Below are positions 19,674 to 28,957 of a DNA stretch of 64,000 nt, one piece after another. The notes beneath the pieces were generated by a model, which was not told the DNA's origin, did not search any database, and worked only from the letters and a program-made list of their open reading frames with translations. Positions within the stretch are counted from its first letter, which is position 1. Every line of letters begins with the position of its first letter. Origin of the DNA: Pirellulaceae bacterium (lineage in GTDB: Bacteria > Planctomycetota > Planctomycetia > Pirellulales > Pirellulaceae); assembly GCA_029243025.1 (NCBI GenBank), contig JAQWSU010000042.1, positions 1 through 64,000 on the forward strand, given 5' to 3'. The position numbers were made by a program, and so were the translations under genes.

Positions 19674-20363
19674 ATGGTTGGACTTATGTTGGACTCGCGT
19701 TGCTTTCCACTTGCCGCTTTGGATATTAGTGGATTGACCGATTATGTGGCCACATTCATTTATATGATGTTGGGCGCGATTGCCATTTGGGGCGCGTTCT
19801 GTGTCATTATGGTTTGGATGCGTGTCGCTCGGCAAAGGTTTCGAAGCGAAGATGATCAGGCCAAATTTCTCGCCGAAGTTGAAACGCCGTTGGCGAAAGG
19901 TGACTTCAAAACCGCTGCAGAAGTGTGTGATGGTGATCCGCGAGCCGTTTCCCAACTTGCATTAATCGCGATCAATCATCGCGATCTCGGCTATGCAAAA
20001 GTTAAGCATTTGGTGATGGACCGCTTTCAGCGAGACGTGCTCTCTGATCTCGAACAACGGCTTAGTTGGGTGAATACGGTGATTAAGAGTGCACCGATGG
20101 TCGGGCTGTTTGGAACCGTTGTCGGTATGATGGGGGCGTTTGGGAAGTTGGCCGGCGCTGCGAACGTTAGTCCTGACGTGTTGGCTTCAGATATCAGCGT
20201 CGCCCTCATCACCACGGCGAGTGGCTTGGCGATTGCGATTCCGCTGGTTTTGGTGACCGCTTCGATCAACATTCGCATTCGTAAAATGGAAGATCTTGTC
20301 GGTTCGGGCCTCGCACAGGTTCTCGATACATTACGTGATTCCATGGCCGCTTCTAAGAGCTAG
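19674..20363 (+). CDS. MotA/TolQ/ExbB proton channel protein
   Basis: The start is the ATG at 19674, after GGTGA; a TTG 12 codons earlier is also in frame. The resulting 229 residues contain three membrane helices (about 20-45, 135-160 and 175-200). The conserved TolQ/ExbB block KSAPMVGLFGTVVGMMGAF ends cytoplasmic helices and opens the second transmembrane segment. ExbB pentamers with ExbD dimers use the proton gradient to drive a periplasm-spanning partner. The two ExbD genes follow immediately. Confidence 0.95.
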   Translation: MVGLMLDSRCFPLAALDISGLTDYVATFIYMMLGAIAIWGAFCVIMVWMRVARQRFRSEDDQAKFLAEVETPLAKGDFKTAAEVCDGDPRAVSQLALIAINHRDLGYAKVKHLVMDRFQRDVLSDLEQRLSWVNTVIKSAPMVGLFGTVVGMMGAFGKLAGAANVSPDVLASDISVALITTASGLAIAIPLVLVTASINIRIRKMEDLVGSGLAQVLDTLRDSMAASKS

Positions 20364-20383
20364 GGTATTTGGAGAGATAAGTG

Positions 20384-20881
20384 ATGGCTGCCACGGAGCA
20401 AAAGGTTGAGCATCTAGTTGAGCCGCTCGACGACCAACCGGTGATTCGGCGTCGGAAGTTGGATGATGCCGAGATGGACATTACGCCGATGATCGATATC
20501 ACTTTTCTGTTGCTCATTTTCTTTTTGGTCGCGGCTCGTTTGGATGAAGATACACCGGTTGAGTTGCCGCCGGCGAGGCATGGCACGGCCGTTGCCATTA
20601 AGAGTTCAGTGATCCTCACCTTGGCGGAAAGCGAAGGTGAGCACGCGGAAGTTTATCAAGGCGATGGCAAAGCTGCTGATCGATTGATTCCGGCAAATGA
20701 TCTCGACGCTCAGGAAGCCGCCATCGTGGATTACATTGAGGAACAGATTTCGGAAGGGAAAAGTAGTGTACTGATCAAGGCTGAAAAAGGGGTTAAACAC
20801 AGGGATGTGGCTCGTGTTTCTACGGCTGTTGCGAAGGCCGGCAGTGGTGACTTGTTTGTTGCCGTGCTGGAGGTGCAATGA
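20384..20881 (+). CDS. ExbD/TolR-family protein 1
   Basis: The start is the ATG at 20384 (a GTG lies just before it), with GGAGAG upstream. The protein is 165 residues. A cytoplasmic N-terminus leads to the signature DITPMIDITFLLLIFFLV, which holds the proton-carrying Asp of the single membrane helix, followed by a periplasmic alpha/beta domain. It pairs with ExbB from the preceding gene. Its last bases overlap the second exbD as ATGA, so translation is coupled. Confidence 0.95.
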   Translation: MAATEQKVEHLVEPLDDQPVIRRRKLDDAEMDITPMIDITFLLLIFFLVAARLDEDTPVELPPARHGTAVAIKSSVILTLAESEGEHAEVYQGDGKAADRLIPANDLDAQEAAIVDYIEEQISEGKSSVLIKAEKGVKHRDVARVSTAVAKAGSGDLFVAVLEVQ

Positions 20882-21510
20882 CTGACGGTTTGATCCATTT
20901 TCTCTGCCCGGTTTGCCAAGCCCGATTGGCGTCCGCGACGGCGGACGAAGAACGCTCAATCGAGTGTCCCGAATGCAATAGCGAGCTCACGGTTCCGTTT
21001 GAATCGCAACGTCGCGGTGCCGATCAAGATCTGTACGCAGACGAAGCGGCCATCGGATTTCGAAAAACCAACGATGATCGCGATGCGGAACTCGACATGA
21101 CACCGATGGTGGATGTCACGTTTTTGTTGCTGATTTTTTTCATGGTCACCGCCGCCTTTACCATGCAAAAATCATTTAAGGTGCCGACGCCCGATGAGGA
21201 TGCACCCAGTTCTCAGTATCGCGAGACTGAAGATGAAGATGGTGTGATCACCGTTCGGATCGATGAATACAACACCTTTCATGTTTCGGCGCCAAACTGG
21301 GACGAAGAACAAGAGGCTCCCAGTGAGCAAGAATTACTTCGAAAGCTTCGTGAGGCAAAAGACGGGGATGGAGGGGGAATTCCTCCGAATACTTTGATCG
21401 TCGTGGCCCATGGAGAAGCCACGCACGGAAAAGTCGTGATGGCCATGGATGCTGGCACCGAAATCGGCATGGAAGAAGTCAAACTGAGAACCGTCGACGA
21501 TGATGCCTAA
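20878..21510 (+). CDS. ExbD/TolR-family protein 2 with N-terminal zinc-ribbon-like module
   Basis: A protein of 210 residues, translationally coupled to the first exbD. Residues 10-33 carry two CxxC knuckles (CPVC and CPEC), a rubredoxin- or zinc-ribbon-like module absent from ordinary ExbD. The ExbD core follows with DMTPMVDVTFLLLIFFMV, including the membrane Asp, and a periplasmic domain with a long acidic insert. The cytoplasmic ribbon could bind a metal or dock a cytoplasmic partner; that is inference. With ExbB and ExbD1 it probably forms a heteromeric proton-driven motor. Confidence 0.92.
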   Translation: MTDGLIHFLCPVCQARLASATADEERSIECPECNSELTVPFESQRRGADQDLYADEAAIGFRKTNDDRDAELDMTPMVDVTFLLLIFFMVTAAFTMQKSFKVPTPDEDAPSSQYRETEDEDGVITVRIDEYNTFHVSAPNWDEEQEAPSEQELLRKLREAKDGDGGGIPPNTLIVVAHGEATHGKVVMAMDAGTEIGMEEVKLRTVDDDA

Positions 21511-21561
21511 CCAAACAGCCGATTTAAGAGTACTCGCCCGAGTGCAGGGATATGGAATGAG

Positions 21562-24500
21562 ATGAGCGCACTGGAACTGATCGATCTGTTAGCGGAGAAG
21601 GAGCTGATTTCTGAACGCAGCATTGAAAAGCTGCGTAGTCAGATTCAGAGTTCGTCCAAAGAAATTACAGCGCAGACGCTTGCGACGCTGTTAGTCAAAA
21701 AGCAACTCCTCACCGAAGCACTCGCCAAACAACTGCTCAAGCAGCTGGAACAACGACACGCCGAAATCGATTTGAGTGAAGAGCTTGAGTTGCGTCCTGA
21801 TGAGCCTGAAGAACCGGAGCCCGAGTTAATCGAGGTCGACGAACCGGTTGCCAGCGATGACGACCTGGTCCCCTTGCCGGAAGATGATGATGAGCCCGCG
21901 ACCGTGGGAGATTCGGATGATTACGCCGAGGTCTACGATGAGACGTTGGACGAAACGAGCGCGGCCGATCCGCCTCCGATGGACGATTTGTTGTCCGGTG
22001 AGGGAGGTGACGACGAGCCGATTACGGTGACCGTTGGAAAGAAGAAATCGGGCGTGGCTGCGATGCTGGGTCTGGCAAAGGGCGGTCCACGTCGCAAGTT
22101 TCAAAGTAATCGATGGGACTCGCCGTTGATTCTAGGCGGTGGCGGAGCCCTGTTGTTGTTGCTGTTTGCTGCCGTGGGACTCTGGTTCTATTTGACGCGA
22201 GGTACGGGAGATGATGCCTTTGCGCTCGCCTACGATGACTACCGGCAGGCGTCCTACGGGCAATCGATTGGCAAGTTTGAGAAATTCCTCGCCGATTACC
22301 CCGATCATTCAAAGGTCAGTCTGGCAAAGGTGCGCATCGGCTTAGCTAAGATTTGGGCGGATGTCGACCGCAAACGTTGGGATAATGCCCTGCAGACATC
22401 ACGGACCGAATTGGCAAAAATCCAAAATGAAGAGGCGTTTTCTGAGGCCCGTCCGGAGCTCGCGACGATTCTTCCTGACATCATGGACGGCTTTGCCGAG
22501 CAAGCACTGAGTGCTGGCGATGTGGCGAGCGCGAAAAAGTATCTCGACTTGGCCAACACCGCTTTCGAAGATGTTAACAACGCGGCTTTTCTTCCTACCT
22601 CGGTGCGCCAAGGGCAACAGCAACGTATTGAACAAATTCAAGACAAGCTCGCCGCGGTCAAGCATCGAATCGATCAGGATAATGAATTGATTCAAACGAT
22701 TGCAGACATTCAGGCAGCTGCCAATCAGGGTCAGATTGGCCAAGCTTATGCGTTACGAAAGACTTTGTTGACCAAGTATCCTGGTCTTGAAAGCGATACT
22801 CGTTTGATCGATGCGATTGGAGATGTGACCGAAAAAGAACGTGAATCGGTGGCTGTCATTACCGATGCGCCTACGGTTGTTGCCGAGGACCACCAGCCGC
22901 TCTCGCAATATCAGGTCACCTTGGCAAGTCGCCGTGGTGGAACGGCCGAGGGAGTCACGAATCGAATTGTTTTCGCGCGAGTGCAAGGCGCCGTTTACGG
23001 ACTCAAGGCTGACACGGGGGACGTTTTATGGCGACGGTATGTCGGATTGGATAATCCCCACACGCCTTTGCCCGTCAGTTCAAACGTTGGCGCGGATGTG
23101 CTGGTGGTCGATTCGGCACGAAGCGAATTGCTGCGGCTTAAGGCCGATTCCGGAAATCTCGTCTGGCGATTGCCTTGTGTGGGAAAGCTGGCCGCACCGG
23201 TGCTGGTCGGTGGCCGCCTGTTTGTCGGCTTTGGTGACGACGTGACCGGCAAGTTAGTCGAGTTGAATCCGGAAACGGGTGAAATGCTCGGTGGCGCGAA
23301 TTTTGAAACCGGGTTGGCGACGGGACCGGGTTACGACGCTGAGCAAAATATGATTGCACAGATTGGCTCTCACTCAAGCGTCTATCTGATGGACGCCAAA
23401 AATTGGAATTGCGAAAACGTTTATTACCTGGGGCATGCCGAAGGGGCGATTCAGGTTCCGCCCATCGTGATCCAAGAACAGGTTGTGATTGCTGAAAATC
23501 CTGCCCCGGAATTTAGCTTGGTTCACATTTTGACCCCTGATGCAGAAACCGGTTCGCTCAAGCCGTTGGCCAAGCCGTTTCGCTTTCAAGGACAGATTGT
23601 GGTTCCGATCGTTCCCTTTGGGCGACGCGTCCTGGTCGCAACCGATCGAGGTGAAATTCACGTGTTGGAATTGGATCCGGCCAATACCACCGAGCCGGTT
23701 CGGGAAATCGCCAAGGTCTCTAGTTCGGTCCGCCCAGGTACGATCGGTTATCCTTTGCTCGGAAATGGACGGCTATGGGTCGGCGACAGCCAATTATCTA
23801 AGTACGAATTGCAAACGTCTCGTGGCCAGTTGGTGCGAAAATGGATTAACAATAAGGGCGATTCTTTTTTGGCCCCCTTGCAGCGATTCGGGGATGTGCT
23901 GTTCATTGTGCGTAAGCGAGCGAACCGAATGGGGGCGACGGTCTCTGCGATTCGGATAGACGAACGAGATGGTGGTTCACGAGACGGAGAGACGATCTGG
24001 GACACCGATATCGGAGTGCCGCCGGCAGGCGAGCCCTTTGTGAATAGGAAAGCTCAAGAGATTGATGTGGTAACAGGGAATGGCGATCTGTTTGCCGTCA
24101 ATGCGGCGGCAATTCGAGCTGGGGTTGTTGATAAGCCGACGAGTGAAGTCATTGACAATCGTATCTCGGCGCTTCATCAGTCCGTGGGAGTTGGCAACAA
24201 TCAGGTGGCCTTTTTCGGCTCGCCGCCTTCAGAACAGATGGTCCTGTTTGATCCCTCCAAGAGCAGCCAAACGCTCGATGTGGTCACGCTTGAACTGCAG
24301 AATGAGACGCCAGCTGTTCTCCCGATTCCGTTTGAGGAAGGTTTGTTGGTCAGTACGGCAGCGGGTCCGATTTATCTGCTTGATGTAAAAACGGGTAAAC
24401 CACTGGTGCACCCCTATTTGCCACCCCTGCAAGCGGAGCAAAAAGTTGATTGGCTGCCTGCCGCGATCACGGAAGATGGTCTGCAGGCGATGATGGCTGA

Positions 24501-25062
24501 TGTGGAAGGACGAATGTATCAACTCAGTGTGAAGGTTGGGCAGAAATCGCAAGTCACGGCTACCGCGCAAGCGAAAGTCGAAAAGAAAATGATTGGACGA
24601 CTCGCGGTCCTTGCAGATACGGTATTCGCCGCGACCCGAGCTGCCCGAGCCGACGCGGTTGCCAGTTTCAAAACGGTGGATCTGACACCTGTGCAAGAGT
24701 GGAAACTTACTGGGCGAGTGACTTGGGGGCCCACGCGGTTGGGAGACGGCGTTTTGGTCGCATCGGATGCCAATGAATTGATCAAATTAACCGGTGACCC
24801 CGAACCGGCATGGCGGACGGATCTGCCTTTTGGACCCTTGGCAGGAGAGCCGTTGGTTATCGATGGCGATTTTGTCTTTGCAGCGGTGAGTGGCCAAATC
24901 TGGAGAGTCGATGGCCAAACCGGAAAAGAAATAGTCCGGCTTGATGTGGGCGAGCCTTTGGGGACTGGCCCCGTGCAATTTTCGGGCAGTCGGTTGCTCG
25001 TCTGTGGTGGTGATGGAACCGTCCACATTGTGACTTTACCCAGTGATCAATCTTCTGAGTGA
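21562..25062 (+). CDS. Membrane-anchored PQQ-like beta-propeller protein
   Basis: A protein of 1,166 residues. Residues 1-75 are helical with the pattern LVKKQLLTEALAKQLL, resembling the module found at the N-terminus of the kinase at 32.1-33.5 kb. An acidic Glu/Asp/Pro-rich stretch (75-160) and one membrane helix (about 190-212, LILGGGGALLLLLFAAVGLWF) follow. Next come TPR-like helices (225-420) and a PQQ-type eight-blade propeller (blades such as GDVLWRRYVG and GNLVWRLPC). The propeller would sit in the periplasm and the helical head in the cytoplasm. It follows exbD2 by 51 bases and its stop overlaps the next gene, so it belongs to the operon. Confidence 0.88.
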   Translation: MSALELIDLLAEKELISERSIEKLRSQIQSSSKEITAQTLATLLVKKQLLTEALAKQLLKQLEQRHAEIDLSEELELRPDEPEEPEPELIEVDEPVASDDDLVPLPEDDDEPATVGDSDDYAEVYDETLDETSAADPPPMDDLLSGEGGDDEPITVTVGKKKSGVAAMLGLAKGGPRRKFQSNRWDSPLILGGGGALLLLLFAAVGLWFYLTRGTGDDAFALAYDDYRQASYGQSIGKFEKFLADYPDHSKVSLAKVRIGLAKIWADVDRKRWDNALQTSRTELAKIQNEEAFSEARPELATILPDIMDGFAEQALSAGDVASAKKYLDLANTAFEDVNNAAFLPTSVRQGQQQRIEQIQDKLAAVKHRIDQDNELIQTIADIQAAANQGQIGQAYALRKTLLTKYPGLESDTRLIDAIGDVTEKERESVAVITDAPTVVAEDHQPLSQYQVTLASRRGGTAEGVTNRIVFARVQGAVYGLKADTGDVLWRRYVGLDNPHTPLPVSSNVGADVLVVDSARSELLRLKADSGNLVWRLPCVGKLAAPVLVGGRLFVGFGDDVTGKLVELNPETGEMLGGANFETGLATGPGYDAEQNMIAQIGSHSSVYLMDAKNWNCENVYYLGHAEGAIQVPPIVIQEQVVIAENPAPEFSLVHILTPDAETGSLKPLAKPFRFQGQIVVPIVPFGRRVLVATDRGEIHVLELDPANTTEPVREIAKVSSSVRPGTIGYPLLGNGRLWVGDSQLSKYELQTSRGQLVRKWINNKGDSFLAPLQRFGDVLFIVRKRANRMGATVSAIRIDERDGGSRDGETIWDTDIGVPPAGEPFVNRKAQEIDVVTGNGDLFAVNAAAIRAGVVDKPTSEVIDNRISALHQSVGVGNNQVAFFGSPPSEQMVLFDPSKSSQTLDVVTLELQNETPAVLPIPFEEGLLVSTAAGPIYLLDVKTGKPLVHPYLPPLQAEQKVDWLPAAITEDGLQAMMADVEGRMYQLSVKVGQKSQVTATAQAKVEKKMIGRLAVLADTVFAATRAARADAVASFKTVDLTPVQEWKLTGRVTWGPTRLGDGVLVASDANELIKLTGDPEPAWRTDLPFGPLAGEPLVIDGDFVFAAVSGQIWRVDGQTGKEIVRLDVGEPLGTGPVQFSGSRLLVCGGDGTVHIVTLPSDQSSE

Positions 25063-27416
25063 ATAGCGTGAAATTGGTTTTTGCCTTAGTGGTTAATTGC
25101 GAGTCGCGAGGGTTGCTGGCAACCTGCCGTGTCGGGTTGCGCCGTTTGATCGCGATGCTGCTGATGACGATTTTTACGGGTCACCTCGCCGCTCAGGAAG
25201 CGAAGCTGTTTGAGCAGGAACCGTTTGATGTGGTGACCCTGAATGCTCAAAACCAGGGCCGAGTGCTGAAAATATTTCCGCTTGCTTTGCCGGGCCGACG
25301 GATTCCGACAAATCCCAATCCCAACGCCACTCTGCGAATTCGGATGTTGAATAATCCAGATGAAGAATTTGATCTGGCTTGGCGTGGCGTCGAGAAAATT
25401 GAGCTGTTTGAAGATCGGGTGCTCCTGGAAGCCCGCCAGCTCACCAAGGCGGGACGCTTTGACGATGCTTTCGAACAGCTGGGCTTCCTGCAAAATAAGT
25501 ATCCCAAAACCCGCGGTTTGGAAACCTCGGTTGACCAATTGCTATTTGCCGAAGCGTCGGCGCTGTACCGCGAACGGCGATTTGATCGAGCGATTCTACT
25601 GCTGAACGAAATTTACCAGCGCAACCCCAGTCGACGCGGATTGACCACTGCGCTGACTCGCGTCAGTAAATCGCTGTTTACACTTCGGATGAAAGCAGGA
25701 GACTATCGAGACGCGCGTCGCATTGTCACTCTTGCGGAAGAGCAATACGGTAACGCACTTGGCTCGAGTATCTCTGAATGGAAACAACAGTTGCAAGCGG
25801 TCGCTGCCAAATTTTTGCGGACAGCTAAACAGCAGCTGGATGATGGTGATCTACGCTCCGCTTACATGAGCAGTCGGAAGGCATTTCAGATCTGGCCAGA
25901 AACGCCAGGTGTGCGCCAAATGGTTGTGGAGACTTCGGAGAAGTATCCGTTGCTCTCCGTGGCAGTGAGCCAACGCTACGCTGTCTCGGACGTCAGCCCC
26001 ATGTTTAATTGGGCGACTCGACGGGCGACTCGCTTGCAGTATCGCCGTTTATTTGAATTGGTGACGGTGGGGCCCGACGGCGCCGAATACAACTGCCCGG
26101 TGGGCAAAGCCGAAGTACCCGACGACGGACGTTCGTTCGCAGTTCAGTTGATGTCGGAGGGTGACTCGACGGCCTCTTTTATTGGGATGGTCGTGGCTCG
26201 TCGGTTGCTGCAAATGGCCGATCCGGCGACAGCCGTTTACGATCCATCTTGGTCGATGGTGTTGGCGGAATTGAATTTAAAGAACGTGGACGATTTGCAG
26301 GTCGAGTTGCGACGGCCGGTGCTACGCGTACAGGCATTGTTGGACACGGCCGACATCAGCGGAGAAGTGGAATCACTCAGACAGGCTTGGCAACCCTATG
26401 CGTTGAATGATTCTGGTCATGATACCCCAACGGTCAATTTCTTGTCGAACGAACGCTACGTGCTGGCCGGTTCCTTGCAGCCTCGCGAGATTGTCGAGCG
26501 GCAGTTCGATAATCCGCAGCAGGCCGTACAGGCCTTGCGTCAGGGGGAAGTGGACCTGGTGGCGCGAGTTTTTCCCGCTGATGTGACTCAGCTAAGTCGT
26601 GACAAATCGATCGTCGTGCAACCGTATCGCATCCCGTCCATGCATATCTTGGCTCCCAATCAAGATCGCCCTCATGCGGGAAATCGGATCTTTCGCAGAG
26701 CGATTGCCTATGCGATTGATCGTCAGAAAATTCTCGATCGGGATCTGCTTGGAGGGTTCGAACTGTCCGGGTGTCAACTCGTCAGCGGCCCCTTTCCAAG
26801 TGGGATTGGAAACGATGATCCTCTCGCATATGCCTATGACGCTCGCATCGAGCCGTTGCCTTATGATCCCCGCCATGCTCGAACACTCGTCCAATTGGCG
26901 CAGATCGGTCTGGACGCATCCGCTGCAAAGGCGAAAAAGGAGAAGCCCGTACTCAACGAGCTCGTCTTGGTTCACCCACCGAACGAAATCGCCAGAATCG
27001 CCTGCAATGAAATCGTCGCCGATCTGAGCATCCTGAAGATATCCTGTCGATTGCGAGTGTTGGAACCTGGCGTCAGTCGGCCTGACGACGACGATTGGGA
27101 CTTTCTCTATGTCGATTATGTGATGGGTGAGCCTTTGGTAGATGCTCGTCGCTTGTTGGCCTCGGATGGGTTTGCCCGTTGCGCGAGCCCGCACTTGAAT
27201 TTGGCGTTGCGACAACTGGACCAGGTGGACAGTTGGCGTGAAGCCGGCAGCCGTTTGCGTGCGATCCACCAGGTCTGTTCCGACGACATGTCAGTGATCC
27301 CACTCTGGCAGCTTGGCGATCGTTTGGCACGTCGGAAATTGGTCGACGGACTGTTGGAACAACCGATTGGCACTTATCAGGGCATCGAAGCATGGAGGCT
27401 CAGCGCGGAACAATGA
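25059..27416 (+). CDS. Secreted protein: TPR region plus family 5 solute-binding domain
   Basis: A GTG start overlaps the upstream stop; a GTG three codons later is equally possible, so the N-terminus is uncertain. A hydrophobic stretch with a signal-peptide character (RRLIAMLLMTIFTGHLAA) is followed by TPR-like helices (about 120-300). From about residue 430 a domain of the ABC peptide/nickel-binding type (SBP_bac_5) follows, with RIFRRAIAYAIDRQKILDRD as the most recognisable block. No permease or ATPase gene lies nearby, so the domain probably serves as a ligand sensor or scaffold for the ExbB/ExbD machine. Overlaps at both ends show operon membership. Confidence 0.82.
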   Translation: MNSVKLVFALVVNCESRGLLATCRVGLRRLIAMLLMTIFTGHLAAQEAKLFEQEPFDVVTLNAQNQGRVLKIFPLALPGRRIPTNPNPNATLRIRMLNNPDEEFDLAWRGVEKIELFEDRVLLEARQLTKAGRFDDAFEQLGFLQNKYPKTRGLETSVDQLLFAEASALYRERRFDRAILLLNEIYQRNPSRRGLTTALTRVSKSLFTLRMKAGDYRDARRIVTLAEEQYGNALGSSISEWKQQLQAVAAKFLRTAKQQLDDGDLRSAYMSSRKAFQIWPETPGVRQMVVETSEKYPLLSVAVSQRYAVSDVSPMFNWATRRATRLQYRRLFELVTVGPDGAEYNCPVGKAEVPDDGRSFAVQLMSEGDSTASFIGMVVARRLLQMADPATAVYDPSWSMVLAELNLKNVDDLQVELRRPVLRVQALLDTADISGEVESLRQAWQPYALNDSGHDTPTVNFLSNERYVLAGSLQPREIVERQFDNPQQAVQALRQGEVDLVARVFPADVTQLSRDKSIVVQPYRIPSMHILAPNQDRPHAGNRIFRRAIAYAIDRQKILDRDLLGGFELSGCQLVSGPFPSGIGNDDPLAYAYDARIEPLPYDPRHARTLVQLAQIGLDASAAKAKKEKPVLNELVLVHPPNEIARIACNEIVADLSILKISCRLRVLEPGVSRPDDDDWDFLYVDYVMGEPLVDARRLLASDGFARCASPHLNLALRQLDQVDSWREAGSRLRAIHQVCSDDMSVIPLWQLGDRLARRKLVDGLLEQPIGTYQGIEAWRLSAEQ

Positions 27417-28903
27417 ACATGAGCCCTGCCCGTTTCAAGTCGTTGCGAAAAGTTGCCGCGCAAATCGCTGTTGTCCTGGTGGTTCTCACGGGTCTGACGG
27501 CTCCGTTGCGCGCGCAATCGATTTGGGAGCTGACGCCCTACCGGATCCAAACGTGGTTCGTGATTCAGCCTCAGCCGTTGATTCCGCAAAAAGCTGTGGC
27601 AGAACTCTCTGCGGCAGTCCAACGCGAAGCAGGTGCGGCGCTGAGATCGGTCTGGAAAGTTGAATCGTCGCCCGTGCCAGACGCCTATCGCGAAACCTTC
27701 TTGTCGCTCAAGCAGCCTGCAGCAGACGATTTACTGGGTGTCGAAACCGGATTGGAGGCGTTTGACAAACTGTTTGTGTTCACTGTCTCAGTCGCTGGAA
27801 ATGGCTATCAACTGGACGTCTGTGAACTGGATATCCGCACCCGTGTTTGGAGTCCCTGGCAACAACGTCAGACCGATCGCTGGTCGACGATCACGCAGGA
27901 GGCCTTTGCGTTGATGTGCGATGTGTTCGTGCCTTTGGTACGGATTCAACGTGTCAAAGATGATCAGGTGACGGCGCTGGTCAAGGCCGGCGCACTACAA
28001 CGTCCCAAATCTTCGGTGCGACACTGGCAGACACCCACGGAAATCAAACCAGGCGACGTGTTGCAGCCGATCATTCGTCGCACCAACCGTAATGGAAAGG
28101 TCGAGCCGGGAGGCACGAAGCCAATCCAGTGGACCGTGCTGCTGGTTGAGGATCAAACAGGCGGTGTACTGACCTGCAAAACTTTTTCCGGCTATCGACA
28201 ACCTTTTAATGCGCGACGTAGTTCTCGAGTCGAACAGCTCGCTTTATTGATTCGACCGGAACATGAATCGACCATACTAAGACTTCACGATCGACGAAAC
28301 CAAGACCAGCCGCTGGCCGGCTATGATGTGTTTGCTCGGCAACCGGATTCAAAGACTTCGGATTTCGTGGGACGAACCAACTGGCGCGGTGAGTTGGAAG
28401 TCTTTCCGGACGAGGAAAATCTGATCCGGATGCTATATGTCAAGAGTGGCAATCAGTTGCTGGGTAAATTGCCTGTCATTCCGGGCTATCAGTCGCTGCT
28501 CACCGCGCCGTTGCGAAACGATGATCGCCGCTTGGAAGCCGAAGGTTTTTTGCTAGGTATCCAAGAGAGCTTGGTCGACCTGGTCGCACGTCGGGAGGTG
28601 TTGAGTAATCGAATCCGTGCCAAGATTGATCGCGGTGAGTTTGATGAAGCGGAAGAATTATTGGATCAGTTACGTGGCCTCGATACCCAGGAAGATTTTG
28701 CCAGCCGCGTCCAACAGCGGAAGCAAGGATTGACGGCCGTCGATTCTCAAGTCCAACAAAAGATCGATAAACTGTTTGCCGATACGCGAGCCCTGTTGGG
28801 GAAGTTTCTTGATCCGAGTCGAGTGCAACAGTTGCAGGCCGAAATTGAAGCCGCTCGAAAAGGCGAACCCGCAGCAAACGACGAAGATGATGATCAAAAT
28901 TGA
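27413..28903 (+). CDS. Secreted protein of unknown function, last gene of the Exb operon
   Basis: The ATG at 27413 overlaps the upstream stop as ATGA, giving 496 residues; an in-frame start seven codons upstream is disfavoured. A signal peptide (VAAQIAVVLVVLTGLTAPLRA) is followed by mixed alpha/beta sequence. At about residues 395-480 there is a charged helical region likely to form a coiled coil, and the C-terminus is acidic (NDEDDDQN). I recognise no family. Its place suggests a periplasmic accessory of the proton-driven complex. Confidence 0.75.
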   Translation: MNMSPARFKSLRKVAAQIAVVLVVLTGLTAPLRAQSIWELTPYRIQTWFVIQPQPLIPQKAVAELSAAVQREAGAALRSVWKVESSPVPDAYRETFLSLKQPAADDLLGVETGLEAFDKLFVFTVSVAGNGYQLDVCELDIRTRVWSPWQQRQTDRWSTITQEAFALMCDVFVPLVRIQRVKDDQVTALVKAGALQRPKSSVRHWQTPTEIKPGDVLQPIIRRTNRNGKVEPGGTKPIQWTVLLVEDQTGGVLTCKTFSGYRQPFNARRSSRVEQLALLIRPEHESTILRLHDRRNQDQPLAGYDVFARQPDSKTSDFVGRTNWRGELEVFPDEENLIRMLYVKSGNQLLGKLPVIPGYQSLLTAPLRNDDRRLEAEGFLLGIQESLVDLVARREVLSNRIRAKIDRGEFDEAEELLDQLRGLDTQEDFASRVQQRKQGLTAVDSQVQQKIDKLFADTRALLGKFLDPSRVQQLQAEIEAARKGEPAANDEDDDQN

Positions 28904-28957
28904 GGCAAGACAACATTCGAGGATCGAAACAACAGGATCGATCAGATGTTGAGCCTC
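28902..28957 (+). terminator. Nested stem-loop at the end of the Exb operon
   Basis: Three nested helices overlap and follow the last stop codon: GAGGC with GCCTC, AACAT with ATGTT, and GATCG with CGATC, separated by small internal loops. There is no U tract, so it may be a 3'-protecting or rho-associated structure rather than a classical intrinsic terminator. Confidence 0.4.
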
